Below, in pieces: positions 39,315-48,010 of a DNA stretch of 64,000 bases. The translations under genes and the position numbers were made by a program. Source of the stretch: Paramoeba atlantica (Eukaryota; Discosea); the NCBI GenBank assembly GCA_977017575.1, contig CDRNVI010000044.1, positions 372,001 to 436,000 on the forward strand, given 5' to 3'. The notes below the pieces were generated by a model. It saw only the letters and a program-made list of their open reading frames with translations. It did not search any database and had not been told where the DNA came from. Position 1 is the first letter of the stretch. Every line of letters begins with the position of its first letter.

Positions 39315-40607
39315 ATGGACTTCCTCACCTCTTACAAATGGGCCAGCATTCTGTTCTGCAACGCCCACGCTGCCTGGGAAATGTTCCTCACCTACCGACA
39401 ATACCGCCACGTGAAAAACGCCCACTCCGTTCCCCCCGAATTCGAGTCGGACATCAACCAAGGTGAGTTTCGTAAGGCTAATGCGTACAGCGTAGATCGA
39501 CTGCGGCTGAGTTTGGTCTCGGCTCTGGTGGACACCGCAACTACAACTGCTCTGCTCGCGACGAATGCCTTCCCCGCGCTGTGGTACTGGACGACCTTTG
39601 AGGGTACCTTTCTCGAGGGCTCCCTGGGGCATTGTATGGCCGCCGCCCTGTTCGGAGATGTGTTTGAGACGGCAGTGAGTCTTCCACTCGATTTGTACTC
39701 CACGTTTGTGGTGGAGCAGCGCCATGGATTTAATAACCAGACTCTTGGGCTATATTTTTTGGATATGGTGAAAGGAAAATTAGTGAAATTCGCGCTCATG
39801 GCACCAGTGACGGCGGGTTTTCTTTACATACTGGAGAACTTCGGGCCGCGATTCCCGCTTTATATGGGTTCCTTTCTTACGGCTTTCTCACTGGTTATGG
39901 CCTATGTCTACCCTACCTTGATCCAGCCGTTATTTAACAAATATGCAACGCTACCTGCTGAGAGTCCCTTGCGCGCTAAAATTGAAGACATGGCCTTGAA
40001 ACTGAAATTTCCACTCAAGCAAGTGTACACCGTGGACAGCTCCATCCGCAGTAATCATGGCAATGCCTATTTTTATGGTTTCTTTAACAACAAACGTATT
40101 GTTATTTATGACACCCTGCTAAAAGAGATGGAGGGCGATGATCGAGCACTTCTCGGAGTGCTCGGACATGAATTTGGGCACTGGAAACTTAAACATACGA
40201 TACAACAATTGATCCTCGGGGTAGTACAAATATTTGGCACTTGCTATGGAGCCTCCAAGGTTATGTACAATCGGTCTCTGTATCATAGTTTCGGGTTTCA
40301 CACCTATTCTCCTGTGATTGGGGTCTGTCTGTTTTCTATCGCTATCATGCCTCCGATCGAGGCATTGCTTGGACTTTTACTTACGGCATGGACTCGTCGA
40401 ATGGAATTTCAAGCCGATGCGTTTGCCGTCGATCTTGGCTACGCGAAAGATCTTTCCAGGGCGTTGCTGGCGCTGCGTAAACAAAACGCAATGACTGTTG
40501 TGTTCGACAAGCTGTATGCAATGTGTAAGTATTCTCACCCACCGTTGCTCCACCGACTCCGAGCCATCTCTGATTGTGAGGAGCGACGACAGAAAAAGGT
40601 GGAGTGA
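39315..40607 (+). CDS. STE24: CAAX prenyl protease 1 (STE24/ZMPSTE24, M48 zinc metalloprotease)
   Basis: The 430-residue protein matches STE24 throughout. The M48 zinc site is HEFGH (285-289; His, Glu, His), with the third zinc ligand Glu in RMEFQADAFAVDLGY (E364). Several hydrophobic helices surround the N-terminal half (about 65-90, 145-170, 180-200) and others lie at about 300-320 and 335-360. YTVDSSIRSNHGNAYFYG is the conserved strand region facing the chamber. The enzyme sits in the ER membrane and removes the last three residues of farnesylated CAAX proteins. Length is typical (about 425-475). No intron. The C-terminal dilysine-like end (QKKVE) resembles an ER retrieval signal, which is also known in the family. 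Confidence 0.95.
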   Translation: MDFLTSYKWASILFCNAHAAWEMFLTYRQYRHVKNAHSVPPEFESDINQGEFRKANAYSVDRLRLSLVSALVDTATTTALLATNAFPALWYWTTFEGTFLEGSLGHCMAAALFGDVFETAVSLPLDLYSTFVVEQRHGFNNQTLGLYFLDMVKGKLVKFALMAPVTAGFLYILENFGPRFPLYMGSFLTAFSLVMAYVYPTLIQPLFNKYATLPAESPLRAKIEDMALKLKFPLKQVYTVDSSIRSNHGNAYFYGFFNNKRIVIYDTLLKEMEGDDRALLGVLGHEFGHWKLKHTIQQLILGVVQIFGTCYGASKVMYNRSLYHSFGFHTYSPVIGVCLFSIAIMPPIEALLGLLLTAWTRRMEFQADAFAVDLGYAKDLSRALLALRKQNAMTVVFDKLYAMCKYSHPPLLHRLRAISDCEERRQKKVE

Positions 40608-41007
40608 GAAGACGCGTATTCTTAACCGGTAGGGGGCTGGAAACTGTTTCCTTATTCTCTAATGGCGTATTGTTGAACTGAAAAGCGCATGATATTCATC
40701 AAATTTTAATTAGATACAAAGCGTAAAAACGAGTAAAGTAGTGTATGAAATTGAGCAGTGAAAGTTATATGAGTTTTGACTAGATTAAACGCGCGTTCGC
40801 AATTTCGGGCTATTTTGAATACCGGCACCTTTCTTTTATTCATGGCGCTAATAGAAGTAGAAGAATTTTATGTTTCACTCGCACTCTTTAGTTTACGCTG
40901 TGGATAATGACGACGGATTAACTCTTTAACCCCTAAGGAAAGCGAAGGAAACCAGTGTTCTATCCCTTTTCTTCCTCTTTTCATATTTTCTCTCCCTCTC
41001 ATCCTGC
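40608..41007. other. Intergenic
   Basis: No gene. A pyrimidine-rich block (40955-41000, TTTTCTTCCTCTTTTCAT) directly precedes the next ATG. Confidence 0.5.
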
Positions 41008-41631
41008 ATGGACAAAACGCGTACCCGGTTCAACACCGAGCTGCGCCAATCCGGCCGCCGACGTCTCGCCGTGCAACAATCGCGTCGACAGGGCGGCACG
41101 CCCCACCCCCCTCCCCCTACTCGTCCTGTCCTACGTAACACCCATGGCATTCGTCGCGTACTGCGAAACACCTCAAATACGAACACTTCCGAAATACAAC
41201 AAAAGAAACCAACGAGTCGTTTTCAGGACGCCATGCCACGGAAAGCACTTCGCTCATTTGCGGGGCTCTCGCGCCGACGGGACGTCCGGGATCGCACGCA
41301 AGAAGTGCGACAAGAGAGTCTGACCCGACGTCGTGCGTTGGGGGCTAATAAAAAGGAGAATAAGGAAAATAGAGGTCAGGGAAATGCACTGCGGTTGGCG
41401 CAACAAACCCTGCTGCGTCGTCGTAAGGTCGAGAATTCTACGGCTCCCACAAAACGTAGTTTCGGACGGAATCGGGAGTCGAAACCAATCGGACGGTTTG
41501 GTCGTGGGAGTGGGGAAACCGTGGCAAGCGGTCGTGGGCGAGTGGGGGTGAATAAAACGATGAGAAGCAAACCGCGAACTGCGTTGAACAGTGCCACGTT
41601 GGACGAACAACTGGAGGCTTATAAAAATTAG
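41008..41631 (+). CDS. Arginine-rich protein with UAP56-binding-like C-terminus (mRNA export adaptor-like)
   Basis: The 207-residue protein is very basic, with many RR and GR pairs (for example TRRRALGANKKENKENRGQG and GRGSGETVASGRGRVG). The last residues, TALNSATLDEQLEAYKN, look like the UAP56-binding motif at the C-terminus of ALYREF and CHTOP (LD.QLDAYM). SRFQDAM in the middle may correspond to a second short motif. Such proteins bind RNA through Arg-rich tails and recruit the DEAD-box helicase UAP56/Sub2 to export mRNA. There is no RRM domain, so the resemblance is to CHTOP rather than ALYREF. The call rests on the short C-terminal motif and composition only. Confidence 0.5.
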   Translation: MDKTRTRFNTELRQSGRRRLAVQQSRRQGGTPHPPPPTRPVLRNTHGIRRVLRNTSNTNTSEIQQKKPTSRFQDAMPRKALRSFAGLSRRRDVRDRTQEVRQESLTRRRALGANKKENKENRGQGNALRLAQQTLLRRRKVENSTAPTKRSFGRNRESKPIGRFGRGSGETVASGRGRVGVNKTMRSKPRTALNSATLDEQLEAYKN

Positions 41632-42891
41632 GAGTCAAATTACTGGTTGTGCTATAAGTGGTTGACCAAAAAACATTATTATAGAAAGCAAACGCACTTA
41701 AATAACGTAGCCACGGTGAGGTTGCTTAGATTGCCATCGTACTGAGGTACTCATGGAATTTTTCTGAATGAATGCATGGAAATGTGCATTGAAAAGAAAT
41801 AGCATGTAGCACTTTTGAAACGCTATCTGTATAGAAGATCACAAACGTTGGAGTATGTATCAAAAACTGGTGCCGCCACACGCTATTTTCTTACATCTGG
41901 AAAAATTTACAAGTACTACAGTAGAATACTTGACCAATCGAGTCGAGGCTTCAAAGATTGTCGGGAACGTGAACCATCTAAACGTGGCAGAATAGAATAC
42001 TATTACTAACCGTTATTATCATTTTTCACTATCCTCAGATGCATGTATGATTATTTTCCGCGCGTACTGAGCTATCATTGGACTGGTGGCAGCATAACTT
42101 TGATTGGCAACACCTTTGATTCTGGTATTTGTTCAAATTTCACCTGGTAGAGTTTCTCCATCTAGTCGAATCCTGTTGCCTTTCCATCTAGTCGAATCCA
42201 GTTTGCTAGTGCCTGAAACTGAAATGTGCTTTTAGTCTTTTCTACCTTTTTTAATAATTTCGGCGACGAATATACTGCAACAAACGACTTGAAAGCGAAA
42301 AAAATTAGGGACCGTTGCTCAAAAGGAATTACTAAAAACTGCAGCGAAATATACGTGAAGTAATAAAAAGTAAAAGGTACAAGACGTCATAAAAACCGAA
42401 GTGAGACCCTATGTTAAAATATCGTTTCAGATTTATGAACTCGCTCTTGTTCTCTGGTACGGCGGTACCACTCTCTTGCTGCTTCGAAAATAAGTCATTC
42501 CTACCATTTTACTATTGGATGGATTTTACCATTGGATGCACGCTTTGAACTGCCTTGCTACTTTCGGGCTTAGAGTATCTAAGTTAGCCACTGAACTATC
42601 TAAGATCGCCTTTCTTAGGTCTAAGGTCGTTCCCCTCTGTAAAGATACATTAGTATAGGGAAACAGTTAGATGATCGAAGATGTCTCACACTGTAGTTAT
42701 CGAATAAATTAATTTTCGTGTGATTATCACGTAATATCATTACTAAAAGTAACTAAAAAGAAAAGAAAGTTCGTTGATCTTGATCGAAAGTTAACAATAT
42801 GCGGTGCACTATACATGTATGTATTTTTTAATACATATTCGTATGATATTTCATTTAGTTCTCTTCTACAACTACTTTTGTTATCAATTAG
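41632..42891. other. 1.26 kb without recognised genes
   Basis: AT-rich. A 17-bp direct repeat TCCATCTAGTCGAATCC occurs at about 42158 and 42184. TTATCAATTAG directly before the next ATG is acceptor-like. A 64-codon frame near 41815 lacks an ATG start. Confidence 0.45.
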
Positions 42892-44103
42892 ATGCAAAAT
42901 TTTTTCACAGCTATTGTAGAGAGTGCCAACGTAATATACACTGCAGGAGACACCTTGCGCAAAATCTACTTAGAAGCAACACCGAGGGAAATAGTTGAGG
43001 CCGACCGCAGTGATATGAGACGCAAGCTCGCCTTATATTGCACTGCTGTAGCACTGATTCTGGCTGTCGAGACTCCTAGCGTTCGGGATTTTGTTGTTGA
43101 AAGCTTGAACTCTGCAATTACACTACAACGAACGAGGTGAAGGTATCATGATAAACAATTTTTGATAGATTTTTGTTTTTGCTTTCGTCGGTTTTGGTCA
43201 TGAGAGATGTTCGTGTTAATAATAAACTCATTGGAATTTGAGACCATTTTAGCGTTAAGGTGCAATTTCTATCTAAATTTCTCATTATTTCCATTTGTAA
43301 CATTTTTTTAACGGCGCGAAATTTTTGACATCATTTACAGAGATCTTGTCTATGCCAAATTGATCCAATTGCAAACAATGTTCAATGGCCTAATAGTTTT
43401 TATTGGCCACGTTTTTCTGTCCAGTATTGCTAAGAACGCTCGTGATGTGCAGCGGGCTAGAAAAGTTCGCGGAGCTTTACTTCCCGCCTCTATGCTCATT
43501 CCGAATCTAATAGCGAATATTAGCCATGGCATCGAAGAGTGGACAACAGAAGCACTGCCCTGTAAATGGAAAGGCGTCCAATGTGATGCACAAGGGAATG
43601 TAGAACGAATTACATGGACGGGTCTTCGACTGCGCGGAAATGTGGCATGGGAATTTCTTCCTCGAACAATGCTTCATCTTGATCTTGGAAGCAGTTTTTC
43701 TCACACCATCGGATATTCATCTATTGGCTGCAGAAATTTTCTTGAAGGGGGACTAGAGCTTTCGGATATGCCTACGCCTTTACGCTATCTTCGTTTACGT
43801 GATAATAATTTCCGTGGGCCTCTTCATCTGATTCATTTGCCAGTGTATCTTGAGTTTCTTGATCTTGCGAGGAATAACTTCGTGGGACGTGTGACTCTTG
43901 ATCAGCTTCCTCCACGCATCCATCATTTGGATCTTACCGGAAATGAACTTATAGGTGAGGTTGATTATAAAAAAGTTCCAGATTCGTTAAATGTAATTTT
44001 GTTGGCGCAAAACTTCATTATTCCTGTCAATCAGAGGGAACAAGACAAGGTTCAGGATTTTGACGCTTTAGATTTTCTTGCTGAAGAGGGAGAAGTAGGG
44101 TGA
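42892..44103 (+). CDS. Membrane-anchored leucine-rich repeat protein, two exons
   Basis: Exon 1 (42892-43136) and exon 2 (43341-44103) join in frame across a GT-AG intron to give 335 residues. The splice fuses ...TLQRT with RDLVYAKL. Two hydrophobic segments (about 45-58 in exon 1 and 88-104, GLIVFIGHVFLSSI, in exon 2) precede the LRR part. The cap has the full plant-like pattern C-K-W-K-G-V-Q-C and the family signature GNVAWEFLP. About five LRRs follow (LDLARNNFVGRVTLDQLP) and an acidic tail. Without the intron, exon 2 has no ATG until 43378 and exon 1 is a 82-codon orphan, so the two-exon model explains both. It is the only clear intron-bearing host gene here. Confidence 0.85.
43137..43340 (+). 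other. Spliceosomal intron, 204 nt
   Basis: Begins GTGAAGG and ends TCATTTACAG. Phase 2: the codon AG|A is completed by exon 2. The in-frame stop of exon 1 (TGA, 43138-43140) is created by the intron's own second to fourth bases. TTTTTTAACGG precedes the acceptor region. Confidence 0.85.
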
Positions 44104-44199
44104 AACGGTTTTTTTCTATTTTGCGTTACGAAATTTTCACAGAAGTAGCATTCTAATCTTTGTAATCGGATCATACAAAATAGTATTTTGTATTTAATA

Positions 44200-44762
44200 C
44201 AGGGGAGATCAGCTAATGCTGGGGAGTCCAAAATTTGTAAAACTTGGCCAATTTTGGAAAATAATAGCGGATTCGAGAGCTCTCACATAGCCCTCCTGTG
44301 GAGGATATGTCGTTTTGCATAAAATCAACAGTTTTATTAAATGGTGGGAGGGTCAAAAACGTCGATTGCAAGTTTTTTAAGAAATTCTGACGTTTTTTCC
44401 CCGAAACGTAAAGCCAAACCTAATACTCACAGTGACCCCCGTTCCTCTCTATAACAATATTTATGTACCCGGGGCCGAGAAACGGCTCTCCGGCTATTTC
44501 TCCCGAAGTGAACGTGAAGATACTCGTCTTTGAGGCATGAATGATGAAAACAGGAGAAATCTCAAAAGAAATCGAAAAAATTGCAAAAATGCAAGTCGCA
44601 CAAATGTATTTCACTCTAAAATGCGTAGTGTGTAAAAGCATGGGGAACGATATATCCTCCACAGGAGGGCTGTGTGAGAGCTCTCGAATGTGCTATTATT
44701 TTCCAAAAATGGCCATGTTTTACAAATTTTAGACACCCCCCAGCATTAGCTGATCCCCCCTG
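44200..44762. mobile_element. Short Tc1-type element (MITE-like)
   Basis: TA-CAGGGGAGATCAGCTAATGC at the left matches GCATTAGCTGATCCCCCCTG-TA at the right; the inverted repeat extends about 115 bp and includes AGCCCTCCTGTGGAGGATAT. On the minus strand, residues RNGGHCEY near 44430 match the last residues of the 10403 transposase (RNGRHCGY), so this is a deletion derivative rather than an unrelated MITE. Confidence 0.85.
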
Positions 44763-44996
44763 TACATGTATGATAGTACAATGTGCAGTGGTGTTCAGCG
44801 ACATGTACCCCCCTACAGGTCTTGTATTTTTTCCGATTTTGGAAATTTCATCCGAAATATACTTACCTATGATACTAACGATTGGACAGTGCGCGCCCGC
44901 CCTTTGAAAACGCTTTTATTACATGTGGATGTAACAGTCTAAGAGGACTTAACAGTCTATTCTTATAATGCCAATTCTTATATAATAGGGGTTCTT

Positions 44997-45313
44997 ATTA
45001 AACGGGGGTACGACTTAATGTACCGGGTACCCTTTTATATACCGTGGGGGTATAATCGCTATCCAACATACCCCCCCTGGGCACCATGGAAAACAAGGGG
45101 GTGGGGGGTATAAACGCTCAAAAAAAAAGAGTGTTTATACCCCCCACTCCCTTGTTTTCCACGGTGCCATCATGTATTGCCCCTTCTGACCTCTTTGGTT
45201 ACTGCAAAAAAACAGGTCCTTTTTGGTTTACCGCAAAAAAACATTGGAGTTAAGATACCCCCCACCCCCCCGCATTATACCCCCCTGTACATTAAGTCGT
45301 ACCCCCGTTTAAT
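44997..45313. mobile_element. MITE with nested palindromes
   Basis: Outer inverted repeat ATTAAACGGGGGTACGACTT/AAGTCGTACCCCCGTTTAAT (44997-45023 and 45287-45313). Inside lies a second, stronger palindrome with about 39-bp arms (45080-45118 and 45129-45168; GGAAAACAAGGGGGTGGGGG and its reverse) around an A-rich loop. ATAGGGGT flanks both sides of the element. No coding capacity. Confidence 0.75.
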
Positions 45314-45321
45314 AGGGGTCC

Positions 45322-45781
45322 GTCTCTATTTCGTTGACAGGTAAACCAAATGGCAGACAGTTCGTTGCCAGTGCATCCGAACGAGTGTGAATTCTCTGCT
45401 CACGAAACGCAACTCTGATAAAACTTTAGATGAGTCTCATCGAAGCGTTTTTGACCGATTGTATGAAAGATTTTCAGGAATTTAATGTTGAACCCAATCC
45501 TAACAGCTCCCCTATTCCGTGGTTCCAAAGCAGATCATAGGCCTCCTTGTTGTTGTTGGGCTCCTCGCAGATTCCCATGCGAAGAAGTCGCTACGGCAAA
45601 AAGAAGAAGGCTCCTGCTTCCCGCCTTCTGCTTTTTGTCGTAGCAACGACGACTTCCTCGAAGGTCTCGCAGATAACAAATGTGACAGATTTTAGCGTTG
45701 ATCAAATCACACTCGTGGACGGGTCAACCAAATGGCAGTCACTTCGTTGACAGTCGGATTTACAGTCAACGAAGTAGAGAC
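45322..45781. mobile_element. MITE with 17-bp inverted ends
   Basis: GTCTCTATTTCGTTGAC (left) and GTCAACGAAGTAGAGAC (right) are inverted with one difference. AACCAAATGGCAG occurs near both ends in the same orientation. A 67-codon frame (45547-45750) inside has no known relatives. It starts only 9 bp after the previous element ends. Confidence 0.7.
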
Positions 45782-46585
45782 ATAGCCATTAATAGTACTT
45801 AATGTTTACTTAAGTTTCTAAACTTGCCTTGTGATATGCCGTATATCATAGGAGAGTCTGCAGATGGGCTAGGTTGGGGTTCAGCAAAAAAGTAAAAACG
45901 CATCTACACGAATTCACACAGAGTTACACAGAACCACTTTTTTTTTCCGATTCCTACATACTTTCACGCGTACCTCAGTACCATACTCGCGTTCCGTACG
46001 CGTGATACTCATCAATTTGAGTACTCTACTCGCGTTGACATGGGGGTAAATCGAGATTTATATTCAACGAATAGGGTTCTTGATGTACTGTATTTTTTTT
46101 TTCAGTAATGCAATCATAATAGAGACCGAGGCATTGATCCCTCTCAAAAATGTCAAAAAAAACTACACGAACCTACACGGATTACAACGAACCTACACGT
46201 ACCTACACAGCTCGACACGTACCAACACGAACTTACACAGGCCTACTACATTCCCGTAAACTTTCGCAGAGTGCTTTTTACGATTACACCAGACTATTTG
46301 AGAGCTCTCGAATGCGCTATTACTTTCCAAAATTGAACAAGTTTTACGAATTTTAGACCCCCCCACTCTGAAGGTGCCCACCCATGTACTCTCCATATGT
46401 ATTGTGTTACAGATACTACAGACCCTATGATTGAGGGGCTGCGGGTATGATCTCGCGTGTTCTCGCATGACCTCGCGTGATCTCGTCTTGGGCCTCACCC
46501 GCAGCCCCTCAATTATATGCCCTAATTAATAACGCAAGCTTCCTTAATTATAAAATAGTTTCTAGGCTTCGAACTTCAATTTTTT
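45782..46585. repeat. Repeat-rich spacer with a solo Tc1-type end and an 80-bp MITE
   Basis: TACACGAACC-type words repeat at 46160-46230. A right end of the Tc1-type family (GAGAGCTCTCGAATGCGCTA to CCCCCCCACTCTGAAGG) lies at 46298-46383. A complete 80-bp MITE at 46432-46511 has ends TGAGGGGCTGCGGGT/ACCCGCAGCCCCTCA and an interior of GATCTCGCGTG-type words. TAGTTTCTAG (about 46555-46565) is acceptor-like before the next gene. Confidence 0.65.
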
Positions 46586-47233
46586 ATGCAATTTTTCGGA
46601 TTTCGCAGAGTTGACCTTGCCATTCGCAAAATACGATTTTTTCAATTGGCTTTTTTACACCGGAAAAAAACTAGTGCAACAGCTCAAAAGAAATGCCGGA
46701 CAACCAAGACAGATGCTCTGCTTCCAGCGTCGAGAGGGGATAAAAGCACTCCCCTATGGGATACTTGCGATACTGTAGAGGATATTTTGGAGTACGAAAA
46801 GTTGGACGGCGTGAAAGTTTGCTCTATTCCTCCCGAAGTGTTTTCATTTGCTTTGCAAGCTTTGTTATACGGAAGCATACTCGCTTTCATTCTAACAGCG
46901 AGCGCCATATACTTGTTCTTCCGTTACATGGATTTCAGTCGTCTAGGAGATGCAATGGCATACATTCGAGCTTACTCTGATAGAGAAGTGAAATATCTAG
47001 AAGCTAGAGGGCACAAAGTGGTGCAAAAAAATATTGATCTATCTCATCCAGAAAGTTGGACTGCGGAAATATCAGACCTGTTTCACACAATCAAGCTACT
47101 TTCTGAAGAGGAATCTGATGATTCCTTTATTATTGGGGACAAGAAACACAACGATGAGGAGATATTTCATCATACAACAAGCATAAAAAAGCCTGAAATC
47201 AACCTGAGAGCTATATTTAAGCCTACATTCTGA
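46586..47233 (+). CDS. Hypothetical single-pass membrane protein
   Basis: The 215-residue protein has a basic N-terminus (FRRVDLAIRKIRF, then KKTSATAQKK) that could be a mitochondrial targeting sequence, a short acidic region, and one hydrophobic helix (about 93-117, ALLYGSILAFILTASAIYLF). The C-terminal half (118-215) is soluble, acidic and helical, beginning RYMDFSRLGDAMAYIRAYSD. I do not recognise a family. The ATG follows an acceptor-like site, and the frame is long for this AT-rich stretch, so I think it is a real gene. Confidence 0.65.
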   Translation: MQFFGFRRVDLAIRKIRFFQLAFLHRKKTSATAQKKCRTTKTDALLPASRGDKSTPLWDTCDTVEDILEYEKLDGVKVCSIPPEVFSFALQALLYGSILAFILTASAIYLFFRYMDFSRLGDAMAYIRAYSDREVKYLEARGHKVVQKNIDLSHPESWTAEISDLFHTIKLLSEEESDDSFIIGDKKHNDEEIFHHTTSIKKPEINLRAIFKPTF

Positions 47234-48010
47234 AAAAAGTTCTTCATTGATGTACTGTACTTTCACTGATTCGTTATGATATCATGAGGCTCTTAACTTT
47301 CGATATTCCAGAAGCATACATCGAAAAGCATACATTGAAGACAGTACATCGAACACCGTGCCACAACAGTGCAAACTAATTTTTATTCCCGTTTCTTCTA
47401 CGGGAGTCGTAGAAAAAACGTCTATTGAACGGCATTCAATTTAAAAATTGAAATCTCACAAAGCATCCTTTCGAATTTGTGTTCGAGTGGTTTAAAGAAA
47501 AGAACTTCAATATTGCGGTGGTTTTACAACCTCTGCCATTTAATTTTGAACTTCAGTCATTCTTCTCTTGTAATGTCGTCCCACCATATTTGGTTAAAAC
47601 CACCGAAGATCGCACACTTGCAAAAGTCTTCAGAAAATATTCTGTACATTTGACCGTAAGAATAATGTCTGCGCAAGAAAAGTTTTAAATCCGAAAACCC
47701 TGTCATTGCCCGTGAGGAAAGTATAGGGGGGCGGTATTAAAATATACCACGAAAAAATTCTTCTTGTCATGTCCTTGTTAATGCGATGTCCTTGTTACTG
47801 TAATGTCCTTGTTATTTTGATGTCCTTGTTACTGTGATGTACTTGTTACTGTGATGTCCTTGCTACTGTGATGTTCTTGCTACTGTGATGTCGTCATTAT
47901 TTATTATATCTGAATATTATGAGGGCATAGCGTCACTTTCTGGTCACGGAAAAATCTTGTTTATGTGGTTATGTTCCTCTTAGTGTAGCGCATCAGACTG
48001 AACGTTTATT
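47234..48010. repeat. Intergenic with a 17-bp tandem repeat
   Basis: ATGTCCTTGTTACTGTG repeats about seven to eight times with small changes between 47769 and 47893. Left of it, a 69-codon frame without ATG (47479-47688) is well composed (FEWFKEKNFNIAVVLQPLP) and might be a gene fragment. GTTCCTCTTAG before 48011 is acceptor-like. Confidence 0.65.

Noticed and set aside
43378-44103. The LRR gene starting at the ATG at 43378 as a single-exon gene
   Set aside because: An in-frame GT-AG splice joins it to the 82-codon frame upstream and explains that frame's stop; the two-exon model is better, though a shorter product remains possible.
47769-47893. Regular 17-bp repeats as a CRISPR array
   Set aside because: Units abut without unique spacers; this is a eukaryotic tandem repeat.
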